Origin: Elstera cyanobacteriorum
Lineage (GTDB): Bacteria > Pseudomonadota > Alphaproteobacteria > Elsterales > Elsteraceae
DNA: 64,000 nt
NCBI RefSeq assembly: GCF_002251735.1
Contig: NZ_NOXS01000031.1
Span: 303,731-367,730, forward strand
Direction of reading: 5' to 3'
Both the position numbers and the translations under genes were made by a program. Numbering within the stretch: the first letter of the stretch is position 1; every line of letters starts with the position of its first letter. The notes under the pieces were generated by a model. The model did not search any database. It was not told the origin of the DNA and worked only from the letters and a program-made list of their open reading frames with translations. Positions 24,364 to 33,861 of the stretch are shown piece by piece.

Positions 24364-24978
24364 ATGGACCTGCACGTCATCCTGACCTTCGCGGGGCTCT
24401 GCGCGATCATCTCGGTCATGCCGGGGCCGAACGCCATGATGACGATGGCGCAGGGCATCACCAACGGGGCGCGCGGGGCGATCTGGACGATTGCCGGGTC
24501 GATCCTATGCCTCGCCGGGTTCATGCTGATTTCGGCGCTGGGGGCGGGGGCGATCCTGATGGCTTCCCCAACCCTGTTCGAAATCGTGCGTTGGGGCGGT
24601 GTCGCTTACCTCGTGTTCCTGGCCGTACAGGCGTGGCGCGCCCCGCCGATGGCGGCACAAGCCGGGGAGGCCGATACCCGCGCCAGCGGCGGCGTTCTGT
24701 TCGTCAAAGGCTTCGCTACTTCGCTATCGAATCCCAAGGCCATGCTGTTCTGGGGGGCATTGTTCCCGCCGTTCCTTGATCCGACCGTGCCGGTAGCGCT
24801 GCAAATCGGCGTGCTGGGCGGTGTGGCCTTCACCATCGAACTGGCGGTGATGCTGGGCTACGGCCTCGGCGCGGCCTTCATCAGCCGCGAGTTGGCGAAG
24901 CGCGGGAAGACGACGCTATTCAACAAAGTCTCCGGCGGGGCAATGCTCGGCGCGGCGGCGTTCCTCGCGTCGAAGTGA
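24364..24978 (+). CDS. LysE/RhtB-family amino acid exporter
   Basis: This 204-residue inner-membrane protein has about six hydrophobic segments and the family signature VMPGPNAMMTMAQGITNGAR near the N-terminus. TSLSNPKAMLFWGALFPPF is the second conserved block. It begins 4 bp after gltD and so is probably co-transcribed with it. An overflow role for amino acids made from glutamate is plausible from context only. Confidence 0.88.
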   Translation: MDLHVILTFAGLCAIISVMPGPNAMMTMAQGITNGARGAIWTIAGSILCLAGFMLISALGAGAILMASPTLFEIVRWGGVAYLVFLAVQAWRAPPMAAQAGEADTRASGGVLFVKGFATSLSNPKAMLFWGALFPPFLDPTVPVALQIGVLGGVAFTIELAVMLGYGLGAAFISRELAKRGKTTLFNKVSGGAMLGAAAFLASK

Positions 24979-24982
24979 GGGG

Positions 24983-25594
24983 ATGATGCGGGCAGTTGCA
25001 GTTCTTCTGGCGCTTGGGCTGTTAGGCGGCTGTACGACGACGCAGACCCCGGCCCCAGGAGTGACGGCTCAGCCGACGGCGACCTCGGAAGAAGCATCGC
25101 GGCCGCTACGGCTTGCCTACTCAGTCAAGTTTCTCCAGTACGTCAAAAACGTCGACGAGGTGAAAGACGCGTTACGGAAAAACTTGGGTGCGTCCCTCCT
25201 CGTTCTGGCGCAGCGGTATAACCCGAAGGAGCCTGAGCAACTGGTTGCGTTTTTCCGGGAGAACATTGTTCCGGAAATTGAACGGCGGCTTCCCGAGATT
25301 ACAGACCTTTTGGCTGAGGTTTTCGCCGATACGTTCACGACCGATGAAATGCGGCGTCTTTCGGATTTAGTTTCGCTGCCAGCCTCCTTGAAGATGAAGG
25401 ATAAAAAGCCGCTGACGGATCAGGAGTTGGCTGAAGTTGAAGCATTGCGTCCGCTGGAACTCATGCAAATTCTGGAGTCAAAGCAAAGCGCAATCAAAGA
25501 GTTGGCGCGGGTCAGAGGGGAAGTTTGGGGGTTGCGGCTTGTCGAAGAGCTTATTGCAAGAAACCCAGAAAAGTTTCGCCAAAAGGCGATCTGA
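24983..25594 (+). CDS. Putative DUF2059-like lipoprotein
   Basis: This is a 203-residue predicted lipoprotein. The signal ends with the lipobox LGGC (Cys17 from the first Met). A largely helical mature part follows (ENIVPEIERRLPEITDLLAE, FADTFTTDEMRRLSDLVSLP), resembling DUF2059 C-terminal regions. Two adjacent ATGs (24983, 24986) are possible; GAGGGG at 24977-24982 touches the first, so the second may be used. The gene starts 4 bp after the exporter stop. G+C content is somewhat lower than in gltD and gltB. Its function is unknown. Confidence 0.75.
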   Translation: MMRAVAVLLALGLLGGCTTTQTPAPGVTAQPTATSEEASRPLRLAYSVKFLQYVKNVDEVKDALRKNLGASLLVLAQRYNPKEPEQLVAFFRENIVPEIERRLPEITDLLAEVFADTFTTDEMRRLSDLVSLPASLKMKDKKPLTDQELAEVEALRPLELMQILESKQSAIKELARVRGEVWGLRLVEELIARNPEKFRQKAI

Positions 25595-25673
25595 AGAATT
25601 CGAAGTCGGCCGATGACCGGCATCCAGATGTTTGAAGAACCGTGGAATGCGGTGAGCGGGAAAGGGTAGAGCT

Positions 25674-28600
25674 ATGACGGATCAGAAGAAAACCGAGATC
25701 ATCGAATCGGGCGAAGCCTTTACCGCTGCCTATGCCCGCAATCAGGCCCATCTGACCGCGACGGGGATGTATCATCCGTCCGAAGAGCATGACGCGTGCG
25801 GCGTCGGCTTTGTGGCGGCCATCGACGGCAAGCCGACGCGCGCCGTGGTGGAAGCCGCTATTCAGGCGCTGAAGTCGATTTGGCATCGCGGCGCGGTCGA
25901 TGCCGACGGCAAGACCGGCGACGGTGCGGGTATCCATCTTCAGGTGCCGCAGACCTTCTTCCTCGATTACGTTCGCCAGATCGGCCATCCGGCGCGGGAG
26001 AATGAGAAGCTGGCAGTCGGCATGGTCTTCCTGCCGCGTACCGATTTGGATGCGCAGGAACGCTGCCGCTGCATCGTCGAAGCCGAAATCCTGAACTTCG
26101 GCTATACCATTCACGGCTGGCGCCAGGTGCCGGTGAACGTCGATATTTGCGGTGAAAAGGCCAATGCCTCGCGCCCGGAAATCGAACAGATCATCATCGC
26201 CAACCCGCGCGGCGTGAACGAAAGCCAGTTCGAAAACGATCTGTTCGTCATTCGCCGCCGCATTGAAAAGCGGGTAGCCGAGGCGCGGATCAACGATTTC
26301 TACATCTGTTCGTTGTCCTGCCGGTCGATCATCTACAAGGGCATGTTCCTGGCCGAACAATGCACCGCCTTCTATCCCGACCTGCTGGACCCGCGGTTTA
26401 TCTCGAATTTTGCGATTTACCATCAGCGCTATTCGACCAATACTTTCCCGACGTGGCGCCTGGCCCAGCCGTTCCGCGTGCTGGCGCACAACGGCGAAAT
26501 CAACACGCTGCGCGGCAATGTCAATTGGATGGCCTGCCACGAACCGCGCATGGCGAGCGACGTGTTCGGCGATCTGATGGAAGATATTAAGCCGATCGTG
26601 CAGCCCGGCAGCTCCGATTCGGCGGCGCTCGATAGCGTGTTCGAAGTGCTGATTCGCGGTGGCCGTCCGCTGCCGATGGTGAAAACCCTGTGCGTGCCGG
26701 AAGCCTGGAACCCCGACGAAGGCACGACGCCCGATAGCTGGCGCGACCTATATTCCTACTGCAATAGCGTGATGGAACCCTGGGATGGTCCGGCGGCGCT
26801 GGCCGCTTATGACGGGCGTTGGGTGCTGGGCGGCATGGATCGTAACGGTCTGCGCCCGATGCGCTACGTCATCACCGGCGACGGTCTGCTGATTGCCGGG
26901 TCGGAAGCCGGGATGGTCAAGGTCGATGAACAGACGGTGCTGGAAAAGGGCCGCCTGGGGCCGGGGATGATGATCGGCGTCGATCTGCAGCGTGGGCGCG
27001 TGTTCCACGATGCGGAGATTAAGGACGAGCTGGCGTCGCGCAAGCCGTTCGGGCGCTGGGTGCAGCAGATCACCCGCATCGATGGTATCATTAAAGGTCA
27101 TTCCCTGCCGGTCGAACGGCTGGACCGCGATACGCTGCGCCGCCAGCAGATCGCCGTTGGCTGGACCACGGAAGACCTGGAACTAATCCTGCACCCGATG
27201 GTGGAGGACGCCAAGGAAGCCGTCGGCTCGATGGGCGACGATACGCCGCTCGCGGTGCTGTCGGGCCAATATCGGCCGCTGTCGCACTATTTCCGCCAGA
27301 ACTTCAGCCAGGTCACCAATCCGCCCATCGATTCGCTGCGCGAACGCCGGGTGATGACGATCCGCACGCGCCTCGGCAACCTCGGCAACATCCTCGAAGA
27401 AGATGAAAGCCAGTGCCATCTGCTGCAGCTCGACAGCCCGATTCTGTCCACGGCGGAATTCCTGGCGATGCGCGCTTATATGGCCGATACCGCCGCTGAA
27501 GTGGACTGCACCTTCGACCCCAAGGGCGGCGAGTTCGCCCTGCGCGATGCGCTGAAGCGCGTTCAGCGTGAGGCCGAAGACGCGGTGCGTGCCGGCTGCA
27601 CCCATCTGGTGCTGACCGATGCGGCCATCAGCCAAGGCCGGGCGCCGCTGCCGATGATCCTGGCGGCGGGCGGTGTTCATAGCCACCTTGTGCGGCAGAA
27701 CCTGCGCACCTTTACCTCGCTGAACGTCCGCTCGGCGGAATGCTTGGATGTGCATTATTGCGCGGTGTTGATCGGCGTCGGCGCGACGACGATCAACGCC
27801 TATCTGGCGGAAGAAGCCATCGCCGACCGTCACGCGCGCGGCCTGTTCGGCACCTTGCCGCTCGAAGACTGCATTAAGCGCTTTAAGAAGGCCATCGACG
27901 ACGGGCTGCTGAAGATCCTGTCCAAGATGGGCATTTCGGTGCTGTCGTCCTATCGCGGCGGCTATAATTTCGAAGCGATTGGCCTGTCGCGCACCCTGGT
28001 GGCGGAATTCTTCCCCGGCATGACCAGCCGTATTTCCGGCCTGGGGATGAGCGGTATTCAAGAAGAGGTGACCGGCCAGCACGCCAAAGCGTTCCAGGGC
28101 GATGCGGCCGTGCTGCCCATCGGCGGCTTCTACCGCTATCGCCGCAAGGGCGAAACCCACGCCTGGACGGCGGACCTGATCCATATGCTGCAAACGGCGG
28201 TCGCCACCGACAGCTATGCGACCTACAAGAAATATTCCGACGCGACCCGCAAGCTGCCGCCGATTGCCCTGCGCGATCTCCTAGACTTCAAGGGCGGCCG
28301 CAATGCCGTTCCGCAGGAAGAAGTGGAATCGATCACCCAGATTCGCCAGCGCTTTGTCACGCCGGGCATGTCCCTGGGCGCGCTTGGGCCGGAAGCCCAC
28401 CGCACGCTCGGGATCGCCATGAACCGCATCGGGGCGAAGTCCGATAGCGGTGAAGGCGGGGAAGATTCGAAGTACTTCAAGCCGCTGCCGAACGGCGACA
28501 ACGCCAATTCGGCGATCAAGCAGGTGGCGTCGGGCCGCTTCGGCGTGACGGCGGATTACCTCGTCAACTGCCGCGAGCTTGAAATCAAGGTTGCCCAGGG

Positions 28601-30236
28601 CGCGAAGCCCGGCGAAGGCGGGCAGTTGCCCGGCTTCAAGGTGACCGAGATGATCGCCCGCCTGCGTCATTCCACCCCCGGCGTGATGCTAATCTCGCCG
28701 CCGCCGCACCATGACATCTATTCGATCGAAGATTTGGCGCAGCTCATTTACGACCTGAAGCAGATCAACCCGAACTGCATGGTCTGCGTGAAGCTGGTCG
28801 CCCGCTCCGGCATCGGTACGATTGCGGCAGGTGTGGCTAAGGCTAAGGCGGATATCATCCTGATCTCGGGCCAGGTCGGCGGGACGGGTGCCAGCCCGCA
28901 AACCTCGATTAAATTCGCGGGCGCCCCGTGGGAAATGGGCCTCTCCGAAGTCCATCAGGTGCTGACCCTCAACCGGCTGCGGCATCGCATCCGTCTGCGC
29001 ACCGACGGCGGCATCAAGACCGGGCGCGATGTGGTCATCGCGGCGATGCTCGGGGCCGAAGAATTCGGCGTCGGTACGGCGTCGCTGGTGGCGATGGGCT
29101 GCATCATGGTCCGCCAGTGCCATAGCAATACCTGCCCGGTCGGCGTCTGCACCCAAGACGAAGCCCTGCGCGCTAAATACGATGGCTCGCCGGAAAAAGT
29201 GGTGAACCTCTTCAGCTTCATCGCCGAAGAAGTTCGCGAAATCTTGGCCGACCTCGGCGTGCGCTCGCTGAATGAAATCATTGGGCGGACGGATCTGCTA
29301 AGCCAGGTCAGCCGTGGCGCCCATACGCTCGATGATCTCGATCTCAACCCGCTGCTGGCCCAGGCCGATCCGGGCGAATATCCGCGCTATTGCACGCTGG
29401 AAGGCCGCAACGAGGTGCCGGATACGCTGGATGCGCAGATCGTCAAGGATGCCCATCCGGTGTTCGAGGCGGGTGAGAAGATGCAGCTCACCTACAACAT
29501 CCGCAACACCTACCGCGCTATCGGTACCCGCCTGTCGTATCATTTGACCAAGCAGTTCGGCATGACCGGGCTGAACCATGATCACGTCACCGTGCGCTTG
29601 CGCGGCTCGGCGGGTCAGTCCTTGGGGGCCTTTGCGGTGCAAGGGCTGACGCTGGAAGTTTTCGGCGATGCCAATGACTATGTGGGTAAGGGCCTGTCGG
29701 GCGGGCGTATCATCGTGCGTCCAATGACTGCCAGCCCGCTGGTGACGAACCGCAATACGATCATTGGGAACACGGTGCTCTACGGCGCGACGGCGGGCCA
29801 ATTGTTCGCGGCGGGGCAGGCGGGTGAACGCTTTGCCGTGCGCAACTCCGGCGCCCAAGTGGTCGTCGAAGGCTGCGGATCGAACGGTTGCGAGTATATG
29901 ACCGGCGGTACGGCGGTTATTCTCGGCGCGGTCGGCGATAATTTCGGTGCAGGCATGACCGGCGGCATGGCCTTCGTCTACGACGAAGACGATAGCTTCC
30001 GGCATCGCATCAACCCCGAAACCGTGCTGCATCACCGCGTCGACGTGCCCCATTGGGAAAACATCCTGCGCGATCTGATCGAACAGCATGTTCAGGCTAC
30101 GGGGTCGAAGTGGGCGATGAGCTTGCTGGCCGATTGGGATCGTCAGATCGGTCATTTCTGGCAGGTGGTGCCGCGTGAAATGATTGGCCGTCTGCAAGTC
30201 CCGACGCAATTGGCGGCCGCCAGCGCCGCCGAATAA
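25674..30236 (+). CDS. gltB: Glutamate synthase (NADPH) large subunit
   Basis: This 1520-residue alpha subunit makes glutamate from glutamine and 2-oxoglutarate. A pro-segment of 41 residues precedes Cys42 (EEHDA|CGVGFVAAIDG), the N-terminal nucleophile of the class II amidotransferase domain. A central domain follows, then the FMN-binding synthase domain (GEGGEDSKY; ISGQVGGTGASPQTSIKFAG) with the [3Fe-4S] ligands C1143, C1149 and C1154 in CIMVRQCHSNTCPVGVC. A C-terminal beta-helix GXGXG domain closes the protein (TGGTAVILG). The length is normal for the bacterial enzyme. A terminator follows. Confidence 0.96.
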   Translation: MTDQKKTEIIESGEAFTAAYARNQAHLTATGMYHPSEEHDACGVGFVAAIDGKPTRAVVEAAIQALKSIWHRGAVDADGKTGDGAGIHLQVPQTFFLDYVRQIGHPARENEKLAVGMVFLPRTDLDAQERCRCIVEAEILNFGYTIHGWRQVPVNVDICGEKANASRPEIEQIIIANPRGVNESQFENDLFVIRRRIEKRVAEARINDFYICSLSCRSIIYKGMFLAEQCTAFYPDLLDPRFISNFAIYHQRYSTNTFPTWRLAQPFRVLAHNGEINTLRGNVNWMACHEPRMASDVFGDLMEDIKPIVQPGSSDSAALDSVFEVLIRGGRPLPMVKTLCVPEAWNPDEGTTPDSWRDLYSYCNSVMEPWDGPAALAAYDGRWVLGGMDRNGLRPMRYVITGDGLLIAGSEAGMVKVDEQTVLEKGRLGPGMMIGVDLQRGRVFHDAEIKDELASRKPFGRWVQQITRIDGIIKGHSLPVERLDRDTLRRQQIAVGWTTEDLELILHPMVEDAKEAVGSMGDDTPLAVLSGQYRPLSHYFRQNFSQVTNPPIDSLRERRVMTIRTRLGNLGNILEEDESQCHLLQLDSPILSTAEFLAMRAYMADTAAEVDCTFDPKGGEFALRDALKRVQREAEDAVRAGCTHLVLTDAAISQGRAPLPMILAAGGVHSHLVRQNLRTFTSLNVRSAECLDVHYCAVLIGVGATTINAYLAEEAIADRHARGLFGTLPLEDCIKRFKKAIDDGLLKILSKMGISVLSSYRGGYNFEAIGLSRTLVAEFFPGMTSRISGLGMSGIQEEVTGQHAKAFQGDAAVLPIGGFYRYRRKGETHAWTADLIHMLQTAVATDSYATYKKYSDATRKLPPIALRDLLDFKGGRNAVPQEEVESITQIRQRFVTPGMSLGALGPEAHRTLGIAMNRIGAKSDSGEGGEDSKYFKPLPNGDNANSAIKQVASGRFGVTADYLVNCRELEIKVAQGAKPGEGGQLPGFKVTEMIARLRHSTPGVMLISPPPHHDIYSIEDLAQLIYDLKQINPNCMVCVKLVARSGIGTIAAGVAKAKADIILISGQVGGTGASPQTSIKFAGAPWEMGLSEVHQVLTLNRLRHRIRLRTDGGIKTGRDVVIAAMLGAEEFGVGTASLVAMGCIMVRQCHSNTCPVGVCTQDEALRAKYDGSPEKVVNLFSFIAEEVREILADLGVRSLNEIIGRTDLLSQVSRGAHTLDDLDLNPLLAQADPGEYPRYCTLEGRNEVPDTLDAQIVKDAHPVFEAGEKMQLTYNIRNTYRAIGTRLSYHLTKQFGMTGLNHDHVTVRLRGSAGQSLGAFAVQGLTLEVFGDANDYVGKGLSGGRIIVRPMTASPLVTNRNTIIGNTVLYGATAGQLFAAGQAGERFAVRNSGAQVVVEGCGSNGCEYMTGGTAVILGAVGDNFGAGMTGGMAFVYDEDDSFRHRINPETVLHHRVDVPHWENILRDLIEQHVQATGSKWAMSLLADWDRQIGHFWQVVPREMIGRLQVPTQLAAASAAE

Positions 30237-30260
30237 GCGCTATCCGATAAGTTTCCCCTG

Positions 30261-30293
30261 CGGGCGAGACCTATGTGCTCGCCCGTCTTTTTT
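30261..30293 (+). terminator. Intrinsic terminator of gltB
   Basis: CGGGCGAG (30261-30268) pairs with CTCGCCCG (30278-30285), followed by a T-rich tract to 30293. It stands 24 bp after the gltB stop. Confidence 0.88.
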
Positions 30294-30391
30294 GGGGGAC
30301 ATCTATCGCAGCGGGACTTTTAGGCGCTCTTGATTCAAATCATGGCTGGTGTGCCCCCCTTGGCCCCATGTTAGGGAAAAGGGGGACTGCC

Positions 30392-31171
30392 ATGCACGAA
30401 CAAGAACGAGCGCAATTGATCCTCAAGCTGACGCGCGAAAGGGTGGTGGTTCCCGTGCGCGAGTTGATCGCCCGCACGGGCGTTTCCAGCGCTACGATCC
30501 GCCGCGATTTGACCGAGCTTGCCGATGCGGGGTTGATCCGCCGGGTTCACGGCGGGGTGCAGTCCTTGGATGCGGCGGATTTCGCCCCCCGCGTCCCGCA
30601 AGCGCCCGTGCCGGTACCCGGCCATGATCCGCGTAAAACGGCGATTGCTCGCGCGGCGGTCGATCTTTGTGAGGATGGCGAGGCGATTATCATCAGCGCG
30701 GGGGCGACGGCCTACCAGATGGTGGAGCCGCTGATTCACCGGCGTCTGCATATCCTCACCAACTCCTTCCCCATTGCCAGCGCCCTGCTGGCGGCGAGCA
30801 CGGAAAGCCGGGTGGTGCTGCCGGGTGGCGAAGTGTATCCCGAACAGGGGATCGTTCTCTCGCCGTTTGAAGACGATGCGGTTCAGCATTATTCCGCCTC
30901 CAAACTTTTCATGAGCTGCTATGGCCTGTCGCCTATGGGAGTGATCGAGGCCGATCCGCTGATCGCCCGCGCCAATCTAAAGCTGCTGAAGCGCGCGCAG
31001 GATGTGATCCTGATGGTCGTGGGGTCGAAGTTCGAGAACCGCGGGTCGATCAGCCTGTGCCCGCTCGACCGGCTGCGCATGGTGATTACCGATCCCAGCG
31101 CGCCCCCGCCGGCGTTGGACGGGTTGCGGGCGGCCGGGGTTGAGGTGCGGGTCGTCCAACCGGTCGGATAA
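30392..31171 (+). CDS. DeoR/GlpR-family transcriptional regulator
   Basis: This 259-residue regulator has an N-terminal winged HTH (VPVRELIARTGVSSATIRRD, then LTELADAGLIRRVHGG), diagnostic of the DeoR family, and a C-terminal DeoRC sensor domain of the ISOCOT fold (ISAGATAYQM; LVANLK-type region as IARANLKLLKRA). Such regulators respond to phosphosugars. The start is taken as ATG 30392 (MHEQERAQLIL); an ATG at 30368 is also in frame. The gene has no adjacent sugar operon that would reveal its target. Confidence 0.87.
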   Translation: MHEQERAQLILKLTRERVVVPVRELIARTGVSSATIRRDLTELADAGLIRRVHGGVQSLDAADFAPRVPQAPVPVPGHDPRKTAIARAAVDLCEDGEAIIISAGATAYQMVEPLIHRRLHILTNSFPIASALLAASTESRVVLPGGEVYPEQGIVLSPFEDDAVQHYSASKLFMSCYGLSPMGVIEADPLIARANLKLLKRAQDVILMVVGSKFENRGSISLCPLDRLRMVITDPSAPPPALDGLRAAGVEVRVVQPVG

Positions 31172-31242
31172 TCGCCGCAGGGCGGCTATACTACGCCAAA
31201 ACCCCCGGGGGCTTATCATCGGGGGACGGCGGGGAGGACCAG

Positions 31243-31983
31243 ATGCTGATCGCGCTGATGACCGATCTTCACAGCAACCGGGAAGCGTTCAGCGCCTGCC
31301 TTGCGCATGCGCGGGCGCGTGGGGCTGATCGGTTCGTTTTTCTCGGCGATTACGTCGGCTATGGCGCCGATCCGCTGTGGGTCGTGCAGACCGTGGCGGC
31401 GCTGGTGGCCGAGGGCGCCATTGCCGTGCGCGGTAATCATGATGAGGCCGCCCTGGGCCGCAACGACCGGATGAACGAAGCGGCGCAAGCAGCGATTCGC
31501 TGGACGATCCCGCAGCTTGATACGGCGGCGCTGGCGTTTCTCGCTGGGTTACCGTTAACCGTGCCCGATGATGATCGGCTCTATGTTCATGCCGATGCCT
31601 CGGCGCCGGAGCGTTGGCGCTACGTGACCGATGCGCTGACCGCCCGCACCAGTCTGGAAGGCACGGCAGCCCGGCTGGTCTTCTCGGGCCATGTCCACGA
31701 ACCCTGCGTCTATAGCCTCTCGTCGCTGGATAAGATCACACGCTTCATTCCGTCCGCCGGGGTGCCGGTGCCCTTGCTGCCGCCCCGCCGTTGGCTGGGG
31801 CTAATCGGCTCGGTCGGTCAACCGCGCGACGGCAACCCGGCGGCGGCCTATGCGCTCTATGATACCCGCACGGCGATGCTGACCGCACAGCGGGTTCCTT
31901 ACGACATCGCAACGGCGGCAGCGAAAATCCGTGCGGCGGGGCTGCCCGCCTTGCTGGCTGACCGTCTGTTCCGGGGGCACTAA
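31243..31983 (+). CDS. Calcineurin-like metallophosphoesterase
   Basis: This 246-residue protein has the metal-binding motifs of the family: DLHSN (D8, H10), GDYVGYG, GNHDE and SGHVHEP. The form with DYVGYG and NPAAAYALYD resembles the bacterial YfcE/MJ0936-related group, whose members act on phosphodiesters or protein phosphates. It ends 1 bp before a Ser/Thr kinase gene, so the two are co-transcribed and may act as a phosphatase and kinase pair, which is inference. Confidence 0.88.
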   Translation: MLIALMTDLHSNREAFSACLAHARARGADRFVFLGDYVGYGADPLWVVQTVAALVAEGAIAVRGNHDEAALGRNDRMNEAAQAAIRWTIPQLDTAALAFLAGLPLTVPDDDRLYVHADASAPERWRYVTDALTARTSLEGTAARLVFSGHVHEPCVYSLSSLDKITRFIPSAGVPVPLLPPRRWLGLIGSVGQPRDGNPAAAYALYDTRTAMLTAQRVPYDIATAAAKIRAAGLPALLADRLFRGH

Positions 31984-31984
31984 G

Positions 31985-33394
31985 ATGGTTCTGAAATTTG
32001 AACCCGGGCGCGTCATCGACGGGTTTACAATCGAAGCCCAACTGCATCGTGGCGGTATGGCGGTACTCTGGGCGGTTCGGCCGCCGACGGGGGAGCCGCC
32101 GCTGATCATGAAAGTACCGATCCTGTCGGAAGGTGAAGACCCGGCGGCCATCGTCAGTTTCGAAATGGAACAGATGATCCTGCCGCGCCTCACTGGCCCC
32201 CATGTGCCAAAGTTCATCGCGCGGGGGGAGGTGAGTGGCATCCCCTATCTGGTGATGGAGCGGATCGAGGGCCGCCCCGTGCTCGACCGGTTGCCCGACT
32301 TGCCATTGCCAGTGGCGGAAGTTGCCGATCTCGGCGCCCGCATTGCCCAGGCGCTGCACGCTTTGCACCGGCAGGATGTTATCCATCTCGACGTGAAACC
32401 ATCGAACCTGATGGAACGCCCCTCCGGCGAGATGGTGTTGATCGACTTCGGCCTGTCGGCCCATCTGCATTTGCCCGATTTGATGGCCGAAGAATTTCGG
32501 CTGCCCTATGGCACCGCCCCCTATATGGCGCCGGAACAGGTACTGGGGCAGCGGCGCGATGCGCGGTCGGATATTTTCGCCCTGGGGGCGCTGCTCTATT
32601 TCTTCCTGACCAATGTGCGGCCCTTCGGCGATCCGCAAACCTTGAAAGGCCTTAAGAAACGCTTGTGGCGCGATCCGGTCCCCCCGCGCAAACTGCGCCC
32701 CGACTGCCCGCCCTGGCTGCAAGAGATTATCCTGCGCTGCCTCTCCGTCGATCCGAAGGATCGGCACCCAACGGCGGCGCAATTGGCGTTGGATCTGCGC
32801 GCGCCGGAACAAATGCCGCTGACCGCCCGCGCCGAGCGGCTGGCGCAAGATGGGGGTCTCACCGTCTGGCGGCGCCGGATGCGGCAGGATACGCTGCTGA
32901 CAGTATCGCGCGATTATCGCAGCGAGGCGCCGATTATTTTGGTGGCCATCGACCCCGCCACCCAATCGGACGCCGTGGCGGATGCCATGCGCGCCACCGT
33001 TCGGCAAGTTCTGGGGGCGCTACCGCACGCGCGGCTTGCCTGCGTCAACGTCCTGAAGCTCAACCGTCTGGGGCTGGATACGACGCTGGATGAAACCGGC
33101 ACGAACAAACATATGCAACGGTTGCTCGACCTTGGCCATTGGGCGCGGCCCCTGGGGTTGGGGGAGGCACGGGTGACGTTTCACGTGTTGGAGGCCCTAT
33201 CCCCCGCGGCGGCGATCCTCGATTTTGCGCGGGCCAATCACATCGACCATATCGTGATGAGTGCGCGGGCACGCTCCACCCTGCGCTCCATGCTCGGCAG
33301 CGTTTCGGCGGAAGTCGCTGCGGAAGCCCCCTGCACGGTTACGGTCGTTCGGCCCGGACATGACGGCGAGGGGCACGAGGGGACGCCCTCTTGA
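31985..33394 (+). CDS. Ser/Thr protein kinase fused to a universal stress protein domain
   Basis: This is a 469-residue fusion. Residues 1-275 form an Hanks-type kinase: a loose Gly-loop (LHRGGMAVLW), Lys43 in IMKVPI, catalytic loop HLDVKPSNL with D136 and N141, metal-binding D154 in IDFGLS and YMAPEQ. The catalytic loop has HLD where most kinases have HRD, so it is a non-RD kinase that may not need activation-loop phosphorylation. About residues 318-465 form a UspA-type alpha/beta domain (ILDFARANHIDHIVMSARAR, then STLRSMLGSVSAEVAAEAPC). There is no membrane segment. It starts 1 bp after the phosphoesterase gene. Confidence 0.88.
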   Translation: MVLKFEPGRVIDGFTIEAQLHRGGMAVLWAVRPPTGEPPLIMKVPILSEGEDPAAIVSFEMEQMILPRLTGPHVPKFIARGEVSGIPYLVMERIEGRPVLDRLPDLPLPVAEVADLGARIAQALHALHRQDVIHLDVKPSNLMERPSGEMVLIDFGLSAHLHLPDLMAEEFRLPYGTAPYMAPEQVLGQRRDARSDIFALGALLYFFLTNVRPFGDPQTLKGLKKRLWRDPVPPRKLRPDCPPWLQEIILRCLSVDPKDRHPTAAQLALDLRAPEQMPLTARAERLAQDGGLTVWRRRMRQDTLLTVSRDYRSEAPIILVAIDPATQSDAVADAMRATVRQVLGALPHARLACVNVLKLNRLGLDTTLDETGTNKHMQRLLDLGHWARPLGLGEARVTFHVLEALSPAAAILDFARANHIDHIVMSARARSTLRSMLGSVSAEVAAEAPCTVTVVRPGHDGEGHEGTPS

Positions 33395-33449
33395 CCCCGC
33401 TCCGTGAAGCGCCTTGTATGTTCGTCCTTTGCCGCCGTGTCGGACCATA

Positions 33450-33827
33450 ATGCGTTTTACCCCAAAACCGTTGCTCTTTGCCCTCTTGGGGGCGCTGCTG
33501 CTGCTTCAGCCGCTCGCCGGGATGGAGGGTGGCCGGGTGACGGCGGCGGGGCAGGCGGAACGCGCCCTGATCCAATGGCTCGGCGGGCCGGTCGCCCTCT
33601 GCCGCGCGGGGGAGGGCGAGGCACCGCGCGACGGGGGGGACAGCCTGTGCCACCCCTGTTGCCCGCCTGGGGCCGCACGTGGCCCGGTTCTCTTGCCGTC
33701 CGGGCCGGTTTTGCCCCGACCGGATGCGCAGATGTTTCGCTATGTCGCCCGGCTGGGCGGGGCCGAACCGGGGTTGCCGATGCGCCAGGGGCCGCAGCAG
33801 CCGCGCGCCCCGCCGCAACGGGCATGA
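33450..33827 (+). CDS. Small secreted Cys-containing protein (DUF2946-like)
   Basis: This 125-residue protein has an N-terminal hydrophobic segment (LLFALLGALLLLQPLAG) that may be a signal or anchor, followed by a Gly/Ala/Pro-rich region with CHPCCPP. Its size, signal and Cys motif recall DUF2946, a family found beside copper genes, and a PCu(A)C chaperone gene follows 34 bp downstream. The start MRFTPKPLL at 33450 is chosen from the hydrophobic N-terminus. Identity is tentative. Confidence 0.6.
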   Translation: MRFTPKPLLFALLGALLLLQPLAGMEGGRVTAAGQAERALIQWLGGPVALCRAGEGEAPRDGGDSLCHPCCPPGAARGPVLLPSGPVLPRPDAQMFRYVARLGGAEPGLPMRQGPQQPRAPPQRA

Positions 33828-33861
33828 GAACCCTTCTTTTCCATCTTATTACGAGGTTCCC

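Noticed and set aside
22746..24524. A 592-codon open frame on the minus strand opposite gltD
   Set aside because: It is a mirror of the well-identified gltD gene in G+C-rich DNA; its composition is His/Arg/Gln-rich with no family motif. Similar long antisense frames opposite 27183-28193, 31745-33007 and 36207-37856 were rejected for the same reason.
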